Positions 33,009 through 41,344 are shown, counted from the stretch's first letter. The stretch is 41,344 bases of DNA from CAZQNF01 sp964403325 (GCA_964403325.1 CAYOFO010000006.1:1-41344); one strand, 5' to 3'. Notes: generated by a model from the letters alone, not told the origin. Numbers and translations are program-made.

Positions 33009-34610
33009 ATGCCTTCCTTTCTTAATGAACGATCGGTTGGAGCTTCGGCTTTTTTTATTTCGATCGCAACGCTCGCCAGCCGATTACTCGGTATTACCCG
33101 CGATCGCTTATTTGCTTATTATTTTGGCAGCGGACAAATAATGGATGCTTATTTTACAGCTTTTCGCATCCCGGACCTTATTTATAATCTCCTCGTAGCC
33201 GGAGCACTTACCGCCGGTTTTATTCCTGTTTTTACGCAACTATGGGAAAAAAGTAACAAAAAAGTCTGGCTGTTTGCCAACAATGTCCTCAATATTTTAG
33301 CCCTCATTATTATTACCCTGTGTATACTTGGTATTATTTTTACTCCAGCTTTAACTTTTCTCATTGCTCCCGGCCTCACCTCTGAAAAACGCGCGCTCGT
33401 TATTGAATTTACGCGCATCATGCTCATCAGTCCTATATTTTTGAGTATTTCAGCCGTCATGGGCGGCATTCTACAATCATTGCAGCAATTCCTACTCTAC
33501 TCAATAGCTCCTATATTTTATAACCTCGGGATTATTATTGGCACGGTTATTTTTGTAAAAATATTTGGTATTATAGGCCTACCAATTGGGGTAGTATTTG
33601 GCAGCTTATTGCATTGCCTGGTACAAATATACGGTGCCTACAAAACTGGCTGGCGCTGGCGCTGGCGTTTTATCGTCAAGGACTCGGATACTCTAAAAAT
33701 TGGCAAACTCATGATTCCTCGCACCTTCAGCTTAGGCCTCACCCAAATTACCACCCTGGTTGTAACCATTCTCGCCTCCTATTTACCTACTGGCAGTATT
33801 TCCAGTTATAATTTTGCCAACAACCTACAAGGTTTGCCCATCGGTCTGATCGGCATTCCGCTCGCCGTGGCCAGTTTCCCGGCTCTCGCTACTTTTGCGA
33901 CACAAAATAAAACTGTTGAATTTGCTCACTACATCACCAAAATACTACGACAAATTTTTTTTTACATCACCCCCCTATCCCTCATTTTTATTTTATTACG
34001 CATCCAAATTGTACGCGTGGGCTATGGCACAGGATTATTTAACTGGGAAAATACTATTACCACCGCCCAAATACTGGGCTTTTTTGCTCTCGGCATTACC
34101 GCCAACGCCCTCACCCCTGTCTTAATCCGTGGATTTTTCGCTTGGTCCAATACCAAAACCCCCTTTATCATCGCTATCATTACCGAAATTTTTACCATTT
34201 TACTAGCGATAATTCTTATTCGCGCACTGAGCGTGGCCGGATTATCACTTGCTGAAGCACTTGGTGATACCTGCGGTCTATTCCTTCTTTCCTGGCAACT
34301 GCATCGCCGCATCCCTTTTTTAAAAAAATCTTTAATTGGTTTTATTGCTAAAACTTTAGTAGCTTTGCTGGCTATGACACTGGCCATTCAAGGCACCAAG
34401 CTTCTTACTCCACCTCTCGCCAGCCTCGATTACCTCATTGGGGTGTTGATTCAGGGCCTATTTTCTGGTATAGTAGGGCTTCTCACCTACAGTTTAGTCG
34501 CGTGGATTTTAAAAATTCCAGAAGCCAAAAATCTTTTTCACCAACTACGACGAGCCTTCCGAAAAAAAACCTTATCTTTTGAAGAAAATCAAAGTGAAAT
34601 GAACCTCTAA
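33009..34610 (+). CDS. murJ: Lipid II flippase MurJ
   Basis: 533 residues, about 14 membrane helices. MurJ moves the peptidoglycan precursor lipid II to the outer face of the membrane. The N-terminal signature is clear: LGITRDRLFAYYFGSG near residues 25-40, then DAYFTAFRIPDLIYNLLVAGALTAGFIPVF, with the conserved Arg and Asp residues that line the central cavity. The start at 33009 (ATG preceded by C, unlike most genes here) gives the normal N-terminus; the open frame upstream overlaps the previous gene. The basic tail (RRAFRKKTLSF) is cytoplasmic. It is the second gene of the operon and is followed after 54 nt by lepA. Confidence 0.95.
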   Translation: MPSFLNERSVGASAFFISIATLASRLLGITRDRLFAYYFGSGQIMDAYFTAFRIPDLIYNLLVAGALTAGFIPVFTQLWEKSNKKVWLFANNVLNILALIIITLCILGIIFTPALTFLIAPGLTSEKRALVIEFTRIMLISPIFLSISAVMGGILQSLQQFLLYSIAPIFYNLGIIIGTVIFVKIFGIIGLPIGVVFGSLLHCLVQIYGAYKTGWRWRWRFIVKDSDTLKIGKLMIPRTFSLGLTQITTLVVTILASYLPTGSISSYNFANNLQGLPIGLIGIPLAVASFPALATFATQNKTVEFAHYITKILRQIFFYITPLSLIFILLRIQIVRVGYGTGLFNWENTITTAQILGFFALGITANALTPVLIRGFFAWSNTKTPFIIAIITEIFTILLAIILIRALSVAGLSLAEALGDTCGLFLLSWQLHRRIPFLKKSLIGFIAKTLVALLAMTLAIQGTKLLTPPLASLDYLIGVLIQGLFSGIVGLLTYSLVAWILKIPEAKNLFHQLRRAFRKKTLSFEENQSEMNL

Positions 34611-34664
34611 AATACGCTTAACACTTTTTCTTACTCCCCCACCACCTTCATTAATTTTAACCGT

Positions 34665-36470
34665 ATGAGCACGCACAATATTCGTAATTTCTGTATTATT
34701 GCCCATATCGATCACGGCAAATCCACGCTAGCAGATCGTTTTTTAGAAATTACCAAAACCGTAGCTGCCCGCGATATGACCAATCGTGTTCTCGATTCGA
34801 TGGAACTCGAACAAGAGCGCGGTATTACTATTAAGCTGGCCCCGGTTCGCATGCATTACGAACACCAAGGAGAAAAATACGAGCTCAACCTCATTGATAC
34901 GCCCGGACATGTTGATTTTAACTACGAAGTATCCCGTTCACTTGCCGCTGTAGAAGGAGCTATTTTGTTGGTAGATGCTACCCAAGGCGTACAGGCGCAA
35001 ACTATCGGCAATTTGTACCTTGCCCTTGAACAAAACCTAACCATCATTCCAGTTATCAACAAAATCGACATGCCAATTGCCAACGTACCTAAAACTATCG
35101 AAGAAATTGTTCATCTTATCGGCTGTGCCAAAGAAGACATCCTTCTCGCTTCAGGCAAAACCGGACAAGGAGTAAATGAAATTTTGGAAACGATTGTCAC
35201 CAAAGTACCGCCCCCAAGCGACCAGTCTGCTCAACCACCTCGCGCCCTTATTTTTGATTCCATGTTTAATGAATATAAAGGGGTGGTCGCATCGGTACGC
35301 GTAGTTGATGGACAAATAAAAAAAGGTGATAAAATTTTACTCATGACTGCAGAGGCACCCGCTGATACTTTAGAAATTGGTCACTACGCTCCTCCGCTCA
35401 CAGCTGATTCAAGTCTCACCAGTGGTCAAATCGGCTATATCATTACCGGGCTTAAAGAAGTCCGCGATTGTCGAGTTGGTGACACCATCACCCTTTTTAG
35501 CGAACGTCAGCGCGCGAGCGCAGCCCTGCCCGGCTACAAAGAAGCTAAGCCAATGGTCTTTACCGGTATCTTTCCCAAAGAAGGCGACGGTTACGAAGAA
35601 TTACGTGAGGCGATTGAAAAACTCAAACTCAACGACTCGGCGCTTATTTATGAGCCCGAGCATTCCCAGGCTTTAGGTTTTGGTTTTCGCTGCGGATTTT
35701 TAGGCATGCTCCACCTCGATATTTTTCAAGAACGCATTAAACGCGAACATGGTTTAGAAATTGTCATTACTGTCCCAAGCGTTGCTTACAAAATGATTAC
35801 TACTCAAAACGAAGAAATTACCGTACGCAGTCCGCAAGCCATGCCTGACATTACCCACATCAAAGAAATGTCTGAACCAATCATGACTCTTGATGTCATT
35901 ACTCCCCAAGAATATATTGGGGCCATCATGGGTTTGGTCTCCGAGCGTCGTGGCAAATATATTACCACCGAATACCTCAGTAGCGGCGAAAACCAACGAG
36001 CGCTTTTACACTACACCATTCCCTTATCTGCCCTAATTACTGATTTTTACGACAAACTCAAAACTGTCAGCTCTGGCTACGCTTCAATGAACTACGAATT
36101 TCAGGAATACGAAACTACTGACGTGGTAAAGCTCGATATTTTTGTGGCTGAAGAAAAAGTTGAAGCATTATCCACCTTAGTCTGGAAAGATGATGCGTAT
36201 AAAGTCGGTAAAAAAATCGTGGAATCTCTCAAAGATTCTTTACCACGCCAACAGTTTGAACTCAAAATTCAATCCATGATTGGCGGCAAAGTTATCGCTT
36301 CTGAACGCTTATCAGCGCTACGCAAAGACGTGCTCGCCAAAATGAGTGGCGGCGACTACACGCGTAAAATGAAACTCCTGCAAAAACAGAAAAAAGGTAA
36401 AGAAAGAATGAAATCGCACGGGTCAGTGGATATTCCAGCTGAAACATACTTGGCGGTTTTAAAAAGATAA
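34665..36470 (+). CDS. lepA: Elongation factor 4 (LepA)
   Basis: 601 residues, the standard length. This ribosomal GTPase acts in ribosome biogenesis and back-translocation. G1 AHIDHGKST (13-21), the effector region with RGITIKLAPV, G3 DTPGHVDF, G4 NKIDMP and the LepA-specific C-terminal part (GGDYTRKMKLLQKQKKGK, the CTD) are all present. The start is ATG preceded by T. It is co-oriented with murJ (54-nt gap) and 5 nt before the DUF4288 gene. Confidence 0.97.
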   Translation: MSTHNIRNFCIIAHIDHGKSTLADRFLEITKTVAARDMTNRVLDSMELEQERGITIKLAPVRMHYEHQGEKYELNLIDTPGHVDFNYEVSRSLAAVEGAILLVDATQGVQAQTIGNLYLALEQNLTIIPVINKIDMPIANVPKTIEEIVHLIGCAKEDILLASGKTGQGVNEILETIVTKVPPPSDQSAQPPRALIFDSMFNEYKGVVASVRVVDGQIKKGDKILLMTAEAPADTLEIGHYAPPLTADSSLTSGQIGYIITGLKEVRDCRVGDTITLFSERQRASAALPGYKEAKPMVFTGIFPKEGDGYEELREAIEKLKLNDSALIYEPEHSQALGFGFRCGFLGMLHLDIFQERIKREHGLEIVITVPSVAYKMITTQNEEITVRSPQAMPDITHIKEMSEPIMTLDVITPQEYIGAIMGLVSERRGKYITTEYLSSGENQRALLHYTIPLSALITDFYDKLKTVSSGYASMNYEFQEYETTDVVKLDIFVAEEKVEALSTLVWKDDAYKVGKKIVESLKDSLPRQQFELKIQSMIGGKVIASERLSALRKDVLAKMSGGDYTRKMKLLQKQKKGKERMKSHGSVDIPAETYLAVLKR

Positions 36471-36475
36471 AATCT

Positions 36476-37183
36476 ATGTCGCCATTTTTACTTGGTCTCG
36501 AAAAATTTGGTCTGACACTACAAAAACTCAAAAATATCTCCCAACCAATCAAAGTCACTCTCACATTTCAAGATCCCAAGGCTATACATTACCAAAATTT
36601 TTCTCTGCCTGAAAGAAAAGAAAAGTTAGAAAATTTTTTTTTGAAAACTATAAAAAAATTTTTAAAGCAGTATAACATTACCGCCTACGATACATTGGAC
36701 ACCAGCACCACCAGCCTGGCAATACTCAAAACATGGACTGATGCCAAAACTCTTGAGCAATGGACCAAAGACCCGAGCTTGCATCATATTTTGATCGAGA
36801 AAATCGAAGGAAAAAAATTAATAAAGTCTTCACCAAACAAGACTGCGTCCCAGACGAAAAGTTGGTATACTGTAAAAGCACTTTTAGTACTGCAAATCGA
36901 GAACCAAACTACTGGTACACAAACTACGGAAGAACGGTATTTTTTAGTCAAAGCTCGTTCCGTCACAGAGGCGCGACAAAAAGCAGTCCAGGCCTGTCGG
37001 AGCAGCGAGGAACCCTATTTTAACCACCAATTACTCCTTCTGAGATGGAAACTGATCAAGATCACTGACGTTTATGAATTGTATCCAAGTGATAATCCGG
37101 AAAAAATCCCTCTTGTCGAAACCTACTCGAGTTTAAAAATAAAAAAAATTACTCCTCTAACTAGTTGGATTACTCAAAAATAA
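36476..37183 (+). CDS. DUF4288-type protein
   Basis: 235 residues. The C-terminal part, about 130-205, fits the DUF4288 pattern: SWYTVKALLVLQIENQ, then ERYFLVKARSVTEARQKAVQ, then RWKLIKITDVYEL. The N-terminal ~120 residues are Lys-rich, helical, and not recognised. DUF4288 proteins are small and of unknown function. It lies 5 nt after lepA and 5 nt before a small membrane peptide gene, so it is inside the operon. No signal peptide. Confidence 0.72.
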   Translation: MSPFLLGLEKFGLTLQKLKNISQPIKVTLTFQDPKAIHYQNFSLPERKEKLENFFLKTIKKFLKQYNITAYDTLDTSTTSLAILKTWTDAKTLEQWTKDPSLHHILIEKIEGKKLIKSSPNKTASQTKSWYTVKALLVLQIENQTTGTQTTEERYFLVKARSVTEARQKAVQACRSSEEPYFNHQLLLLRWKLIKITDVYELYPSDNPEKIPLVETYSSLKIKKITPLTSWITQK

Positions 37184-37188
37184 ATTCT

Positions 37189-37290
37189 ATGAAAAAATAC
37201 TCTGTTTCAAAAATACTCTTTATTATCGTAAGCATTATCATGATTTTAACGCTTATCCTGTCCAACGTCCTTATTTTTCTTGATTACTAA
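37189..37290 (+). CDS. 33-residue membrane peptide
   Basis: ATG at 37189, stop TAA at 37288-37290: MKKYSVSKILFIIVS followed by a hydrophobic run and ending in FLDY. A basic start, a ~22-residue hydrophobic segment and a short acidic end describe a single-span membrane peptide. It is 5 nt after the DUF4288 stop and 3 nt before the recJ ATG, and has T at -1, as do the real genes here. No homologue recognised; function unknown. Confidence 0.55.
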   Translation: MKKYSVSKILFIIVSIIMILTLILSNVLIFLDY

Positions 37291-37293
37291 GGT

Positions 37294-39069
37294 ATGAAAA
37301 AATGGTCAATCAACCCACCGGCGCCAACAGAATTTTTAGATAATCATCCAGAATTTCCTGCGATCATTGCTACCTTACTCTGGAACAGAAAGATACAAAC
37401 CGACGCACAAATTGAAAAATTTTTGCAACCAAACTACACCCGTGATCTGCACGACCCTTATCTTTTTAAAGATATGACCCAGGCTGTAGATCTCATTTTT
37501 GCAGCAATCGAGAAACAAGAGCGAATTGTGGTGCACGGCGACTACGATGCCGACGGTGTTTGTGCCTCGGTAATTATTATTTCTTGCCTTAAAAAACTTG
37601 GTGCCAAAAATGTGGATGTGTTTTTACCGCATCGAGAAACTGATGGCTACGGCCTCAACCCGCGCACTATTGACTACCTCAAAAACCAAGGCACCAACCT
37701 TATCATCACCTGTGACTGCGGCATCAGCAATACCACTGAAATTACCTTGGCCAAAGAACAGGGTATGAAAGTTATTATTACCGATCATCATGCCATGCCT
37801 GCCGTGTTTCCTCCGGCTGACGCCATCATTCACCCGCTCGTTCCCGGCGAACCCTACCCTGATAAAGGACTCGCTGGTGGTGGTGTCGCTTTTAAACTCG
37901 TACAGGCCCTACTACAAAAAGACCAGACTCAACACGCTACTCTGCATGACGGACAAAGTCACGAAGCTTTTGAAAAATGGCTGCTTGATTTAGTATCCAT
38001 CTCTACCGTTGCCGATATGGTTCCGCTCACCGGCGAATCTCGTGCTTTAGTGCATTTTGGTTTACAAGTATTGAGTAAAACTCACAACCTGGGATTAAAG
38101 CAACTCCTCAAAATATGCAACCTGCTCGATGACGACGGTAAACCAAAAAAATCTTCTTTTGATACCCAAACCATTGGTTTTCACATAGCGCCCCGCATTA
38201 ATGCGGCCGGACGGATGGACCACGCCAACGTTGCCTTTGCTCTCCTAATGGCACAAACACCTGAACTGAGCATGGAGCTGGCCGAACAACTCCAACAAAA
38301 CAATCTTGATCGTCAACAACTGACCATCGACCTCGTCAATGAAGCGCGTGAACAAATTAAAAATACTCAGCAAGAAAATAACCCAATTTTATTTGTCATT
38401 GGAAATGGCTGGCCAACCGGCATCCTCGGACTCATCGCCAGTCGTTTAAAAGACGAGTTTAACCGGCCAATTTTAGCTATGGGTTATAATAACGAACAAA
38501 TTACCGGCTCAGGCCGTAGCATTAAAATTTGCAACATTATTCAAATTTTACAAAGCATACCACATTTTTTTTCTAAATTCGGCGGCCATCCGCAGGCCTG
38601 CGGTTTTTCTCTCAAAACTGCCAGCGACCTCGAAGCCTTTAAAGCTACCATGGTCGAAAAAGTCGCTGCCACAACTACTGCCGCAGATTTTATTCCCGAG
38701 TTAAAAATTGATGCCGAAGTTGATCTCGATGACATCAACTGGAAACTCTCTGAGTGGTTACAAAAATTTTCCCCATTTGGCATGGCTAACGAAGAACCTA
38801 TTTACAGCGCCTCGGGCTTAACCATCGTTGAAATAAGCCCTGTCGGCAAAGATGCCCAGCATTTACGACTTACCGTCAAACATAATTCCCACCTCATCAA
38901 AAAAACTATTGGTTTTCATTTAGGCAACACTGATCGTTATCCAGAAAATTGGAAAGAGTGTTTACGGCCAGGCGACAAAATTGATATGGCCTTTACGGTA
39001 GGAGTAAACGAATGGAATGGACACAAAGAATTACAGCTCACCATTCAAGACATCAAAAAAACCGTGTAA
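37294..39069 (+). CDS. recJ: Single-stranded-DNA exonuclease RecJ
   Basis: 591 residues. RecJ is the 5'-3' ssDNA exonuclease of recombination and mismatch repair. Metal-binding motifs: VVHGDYDADGV near residue 79 (motif I), CDCGISN (motif II), IITDHHAMP (DHH, motif III), GGGVAFK and the SISTVADMVPL segment (motif IV), then DHHA1 motifs GRMDHA, GWPTGILGLIASRL and GGHPQACGFSL, and a C-terminal OB-fold domain (about 490-590). All key residues are present. It is the last gene of the operon, 3 nt after the small membrane peptide, and ends before a bidirectional terminator. Confidence 0.96.
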   Translation: MKKWSINPPAPTEFLDNHPEFPAIIATLLWNRKIQTDAQIEKFLQPNYTRDLHDPYLFKDMTQAVDLIFAAIEKQERIVVHGDYDADGVCASVIIISCLKKLGAKNVDVFLPHRETDGYGLNPRTIDYLKNQGTNLIITCDCGISNTTEITLAKEQGMKVIITDHHAMPAVFPPADAIIHPLVPGEPYPDKGLAGGGVAFKLVQALLQKDQTQHATLHDGQSHEAFEKWLLDLVSISTVADMVPLTGESRALVHFGLQVLSKTHNLGLKQLLKICNLLDDDGKPKKSSFDTQTIGFHIAPRINAAGRMDHANVAFALLMAQTPELSMELAEQLQQNNLDRQQLTIDLVNEAREQIKNTQQENNPILFVIGNGWPTGILGLIASRLKDEFNRPILAMGYNNEQITGSGRSIKICNIIQILQSIPHFFSKFGGHPQACGFSLKTASDLEAFKATMVEKVAATTTAADFIPELKIDAEVDLDDINWKLSEWLQKFSPFGMANEEPIYSASGLTIVEISPVGKDAQHLRLTVKHNSHLIKKTIGFHLGNTDRYPENWKECLRPGDKIDMAFTVGVNEWNGHKELQLTIQDIKKTV

Positions 39070-39110
39070 ATAAGTACCTCCACTTGCACCATCCTAAATT
39101 TTTCAGACAA

Positions 39111-39141
39111 AAAAACACTTCCATTACAAGGAAGTGTTTTT
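39111..39141. terminator. Bidirectional terminator after recJ
   Basis: AAAAACACTTCC (39111-39122) and GGAAGTGTTTTT (39130-39141) form a perfect 12-bp stem around ATTACAA, with A and T runs on both sides. It separates the convergent recJ operon and the YtxH unit. Confidence 0.9.
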
Positions 39142-39145
39142 AAAT

Positions 39146-39469
39146 TTATTTTTGTTTTATTTCTTGTTCCAAAGCCGACCATTTTTTCTTCAAATCTTTT
39201 AGAAGCAAGTTTTTATAGTTGTGTGCTAAATCTTTTTTTAAGGCATATTCTTCGGTAGCACGCTCCACCAATGCCTCATACATATCACGAGTTGGTCCTG
39301 GCAAATCAAGTAGTGAGGCTTTTATTTCTTTGTAAAGAGCCTCGGTATGCACCAGGACCTGCTCTCTCATCTCCTTACCTTTTTTACTGACATTAAACCA
39401 AGTTACCATTGAACCGACCACCCCTCCGAGTAAACTACCAATAATTAAACCTTTTTTCATTTTACCCAT
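39146..39469 (-). CDS. YtxH-like small membrane-anchored protein
   Basis: 107 residues from the ATG at 39469. An N-terminal glycine-rich membrane segment (KKGLIIGSLLGGVVGSMVTW) precedes a basic NVSKKGKEMREQV stretch and a long predicted coiled coil, the layout of YtxH/gas-vesicle-like stress proteins. Other in-frame ATG codons at 39478 and 39460 lack T at -1. The longer frame (start near 39535) overlaps the DsbA-like gene and is unlikely. It is the last gene of the minus-strand unit, 53 nt after the DsbA-like gene. Function in this lineage unknown. Confidence 0.7.
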   Translation of the reverse strand: MGKMKKGLIIGSLLGGVVGSMVTWFNVSKKGKEMREQVLVHTEALYKEIKASLLDLPGPTRDMYEALVERATEEYALKKDLAHNYKNLLLKDLKKKWSALEQEIKQK

Positions 39470-39522
39470 AGGATGCATTCTCTTAAAAACAAAACACCTG
39501 TTTTTACAATCAAAATCTTCTT

Positions 39523-40398
39523 TTAGACTCCACAATCAGCTCCAGCTGCTCCAGCACTATTGGCGGCCGCAGCTAAACCAAACCCAGCTTGATAGGGTTG
39601 ATTGCTAAGCACAGTACCACATTCAGCAGGAGCTTTGTTAAAGGCATTGCAAATGGCTTGTTTAATAGCTTCTGGGGTGCGATTTACTTCCGCCTGCACA
39701 CCATTGATAACTAACGTAGGCGAACCCTGTACTCCATATTTATCATTTAAATCTTGATGAATAGGATAGATAGGAAATTGTCCAGACAACCAACTCGCTT
39801 TGTCATTAAACTTAGCGGTAATACCAAATTTTTGATCAATTTTAGCCATACAAGTCGACAATTTTTTCTGATCCACCTTAGCACTTGCAAGACAAGCGGC
39901 CGAATCAGCGCTCGCACCAGCAACAAAGCAGCTTAAATAAGCACTATATTTACTCCCCTGCTCACCTTGAATACAATACTGACGAGTATTTTCAGTCACT
40001 TCTTTTTCGCCATGCATGGCATAGGAGACAAATTTTACATCAATATCAGCTTTGTTTTTGAGCAAATCCAAGGCTGGTAAATAGGCTTTTTGCATCTGCA
40101 AACCATACGGACAATACGACATGACAAATAATTCTACTTTTGGTTTATTGGTTTTTGGCACTACCGGAGCAGCTGGTGCGGGAGTATTACCATTTGGCTG
40201 CGCCACTGGTGCTGGAGTAGCCGAATTATTCATCGCATAGGTTGTACTTTCAGCGGAGCAATTAAGGCCGCCTTTAAGGGCGAGCGACCCAGTAACAATA
40301 AAACCGAGCGTGCCTAAAGTTAACAACCCCCCCACCAAACCCAAAATAAGAGCACTTTTTGGATCCAAAACTTCAAACAAAGATTTTTTTTCTTGCAT
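39523..40398 (-). CDS. Membrane-anchored thioredoxin-fold protein (CPYG)
   Basis: 291 residues from the ATG at 40398. A membrane helix at 15-41 (SALILGLVGGLLTLGTLGFI) is followed by a Pro/Ala-rich linker (60-85) and a DsbA/GILT-like thioredoxin domain. The active-site segment VMSYCPYGLQMQ holds only one cysteine of the motif (Cys96; CPYG instead of CPYC), and the cis-proline loop is VQGSPTLVING. Extra cysteines (YCIQGEQG, SCFVAGASAD, AACLASA, STCMAK, AICNAF, AECG) lie in the helical insertion and C-terminus and could complete a redox pair. It probably works on extracytoplasmic thiols as reductase or isomerase rather than as a strong oxidase; that is inference. Downstream of the glycosyltransferase by 16 nt. 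Confidence 0.82.
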   Translation of the reverse strand: MQEKKSLFEVLDPKSALILGLVGGLLTLGTLGFIVTGSLALKGGLNCSAESTTYAMNNSATPAPVAQPNGNTPAPAAPVVPKTNKPKVELFVMSYCPYGLQMQKAYLPALDLLKNKADIDVKFVSYAMHGEKEVTENTRQYCIQGEQGSKYSAYLSCFVAGASADSAACLASAKVDQKKLSTCMAKIDQKFGITAKFNDKASWLSGQFPIYPIHQDLNDKYGVQGSPTLVINGVQAEVNRTPEAIKQAICNAFNKAPAECGTVLSNQPYQAGFGLAAAANSAGAAGADCGV

Positions 40399-40414
40399 AG
40401 AAAAAAGATAATAA

Positions 40415-40987
40415 TTAACTACGTATAACACTATTATAAAGGAAAAGTAATTTTTCAGCAACTGCAGCCGGCGCTCCCTTATCTACCAACTCTACCACCC
40501 ATTGTTCCGGACGGATATACTGCTGCCAACGCAGGAATAATTGGGCTCTTGAAAAAATTAAACCTTGCGCTAAGGGAAAAATTTTTCTGAGGTAGAAAAA
40601 ATTATAGCAGCGAATAAAAAGACTAAAAAAATTGCTCAATGTTACTGGTCGGTGATAAGAAAGCAGTAATGGCACTTCTCGATACGCGTGACAAGCTTTG
40701 ATAATTTCCGCTCCAGCTCCCAAAAAAGGCCCATGTAAATGTACGACATCAAAACTCGACCACTCTGCAAAAGCGCTCGTGATACTTATTTTCTCTTCTC
40801 GGTCATACTGGCTCGCAAACGATTTACCCTCAACCTGTTGGCCATTTTTCTTTTGCGAACCATACTTTAAGCTAAATACTTGCACCTCTACCCCTAAATT
40901 AGCCAAAGATGGCAACCAACTTTCCACCTGAGCCTGGATATCATCAAAATAGGAAAATGCTGCTGGAACAATATGTAAAACCCTCAT
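40415..40987 (-). CDS. Half-length glycosyltransferase (GT-B N-terminal domain only)
   Basis: 190 residues. MRVLHIVPAAFSYFDD and FDVVHLHGPFLGAG (about 79-92) are the N-terminal Rossmann half of GT4-type glycosyltransferases, which binds the acceptor. The C-terminal half with the sugar-nucleotide site (EX7E, about 180 residues) is missing; the gene ends in LLFLYNSVIRS with its stop at 40415 and is intact otherwise. Typical members have 350-400 residues. It may act with a separate donor-binding half encoded elsewhere, or be a decayed gene. Its ATG overlaps the upstream methyltransferase stop by 4 nt (ATGA), so the two are co-translated. Confidence 0.75.
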   Translation of the reverse strand: MRVLHIVPAAFSYFDDIQAQVESWLPSLANLGVEVQVFSLKYGSQKKNGQQVEGKSFASQYDREEKISITSAFAEWSSFDVVHLHGPFLGAGAEIIKACHAYREVPLLLSYHRPVTLSNFFSLFIRCYNFFYLRKIFPLAQGLIFSRAQLFLRWQQYIRPEQWVVELVDKGAPAAVAEKLLFLYNSVIRS

Positions 40988-41344
40988 ATTTTCTTGACTA
41001 CCACATGCATATTGGGGGATGGCAGCGCCTGCAGGCAGCGCGACTCCGCATATACGAGCGTATTGACAGTTTTTTTAAGCCAAGATACGAGGCTATTTTT
41101 TGGACGGGTAGTAAAATATGTTTCATTATTTATTTGACCACCGTGTTGCCGTGCAGAGCGATCCATCATCATAAAAGCCGCGAGCCCCAACAACTGACCC
41201 AAAAAATGCTCGCTATAATGCACGCGCTTTACCAAAAAATGATTCCGCAAAAATAATTGCCTTACTTGTGCCCGGGTAAAATACTGAATGTGACCGGCAT
41301 AACGCCGAGTGAGATCACCTTTTACCCCCCAGCTTCTTAGGCAG
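40984..41344 (-). CDS. Class I SAM-dependent methyltransferase, 3' part
   Basis: Runs off the window; about 119 C-terminal codons are seen and the true start is outside. The frame stays open to 41344, giving GDLTRRYAGHIQYFTRAQ, then VRQLFLRNHFLVKR and LGQLLGLAAF, the GH-hxxFT...h...L...F pattern typical of the C-terminal half of class I methyltransferases found in glycan gene clusters. The Rossmann SAM-binding motifs lie upstream and cannot be checked. The stop overlaps the ATG of the glycosyltransferase, so this is likely the start of a polysaccharide or glycoconjugate unit that continues to the right. Confidence 0.7.
   Translation of the reverse strand, partial: CLRSWGVKGDLTRRYAGHIQYFTRAQVRQLFLRNHFLVKRVHYSEHFLGQLLGLAAFMMMDRSARQHGGQINNETYFTTRPKNSLVSWLKKTVNTLVYAESRCLQALPSPNMHVVVKKI

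Noticed and set aside
1..41344. tRNA, rRNA, CRISPR or mobile-element genes
   Set aside because: I looked at all gaps and saw no cloverleaf, regular spacer array, transposase or integrase.

Overview
The window looks like a piece of chromosome from a candidate-phyla-radiation bacterium (Patescibacteria, probably Parcubacteria-like). This is an inference from gene content and style: proteins built from CxxC-x18-CxxC zinc modules, secreted S/T/N-rich beta repeats, DUF2341 and DUF5666 surface proteins, many orphan proteins of 100-900 residues, and housekeeping genes (mnmA, dus, recQ, murJ, lepA, recJ) scattered among them. TGA is used as a stop (at 40984), so it does not use the recoded UGA=Gly of Gracilibacteria. 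I see no rRNA, tRNA, CRISPR array, transposase, integrase or phage gene.

Layout. 1-5590 (minus): a strong promoter drives a small zinc-module protein behind a structured ~120-nt leader. After an internal terminator come mnmA, an HD phosphohydrolase, a 469-residue orphan and an ATP-grasp ligase related to cyanophycin synthetase. 5652-8470 (minus): two orphan helical proteins, a small HAD hydrolase and a DadA-type FAD oxidoreductase with a basic tail. 8547-16905 (minus): a tRNA-dihydrouridine synthase, two orphans, a large secreted DUF2341/LamG-like protein, a repeat island and recQ with an almost leaderless promoter. 16972-20720: an orphan gene, a flavodoxin-fold NAD(P)H dehydrogenase, a VOC protein with DoxX, and a zinc-ribbon protein with a cation diffusion facilitator.

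20719-30740: a secreted four-repeat protein under a consensus promoter, an S9 prolyl oligopeptidase divergent from an 888-residue orphan with an inverted repeat between them, a YgiD-type dioxygenase, a small membrane protein, a DUF5666 protein and a DedA protein. 30873-32231 (minus): a beta-CASP metallo-beta-lactamase nuclease. 32369-39069 (plus): an operon of anchored orphan - murJ - lepA - DUF4288 protein - 33-residue membrane peptide - recJ. 39146-41344 (minus): a methyltransferase (cut by the window end), a half-length glycosyltransferase, a membrane-anchored thioredoxin-fold protein with CPYG in place of CxxC, and a YtxH-like protein.

The most general signals are in the control sequences. 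Every start I accept is ATG, almost none has a Shine-Dalgarno sequence, and 34 of 37 have T immediately before the ATG. Most promoters I can place have -35 and -10 boxes spaced exactly 17 nt, often with GG just before the -10 box. I do not see a complete, clearly new defence or mobile system. The best candidates for undescribed biology are the ATP-grasp/469-residue pair, the zinc-module gene with its hairpin leader and terminator before mnmA, the 888-residue orphan under a shared palindrome, and the half glycosyltransferase.
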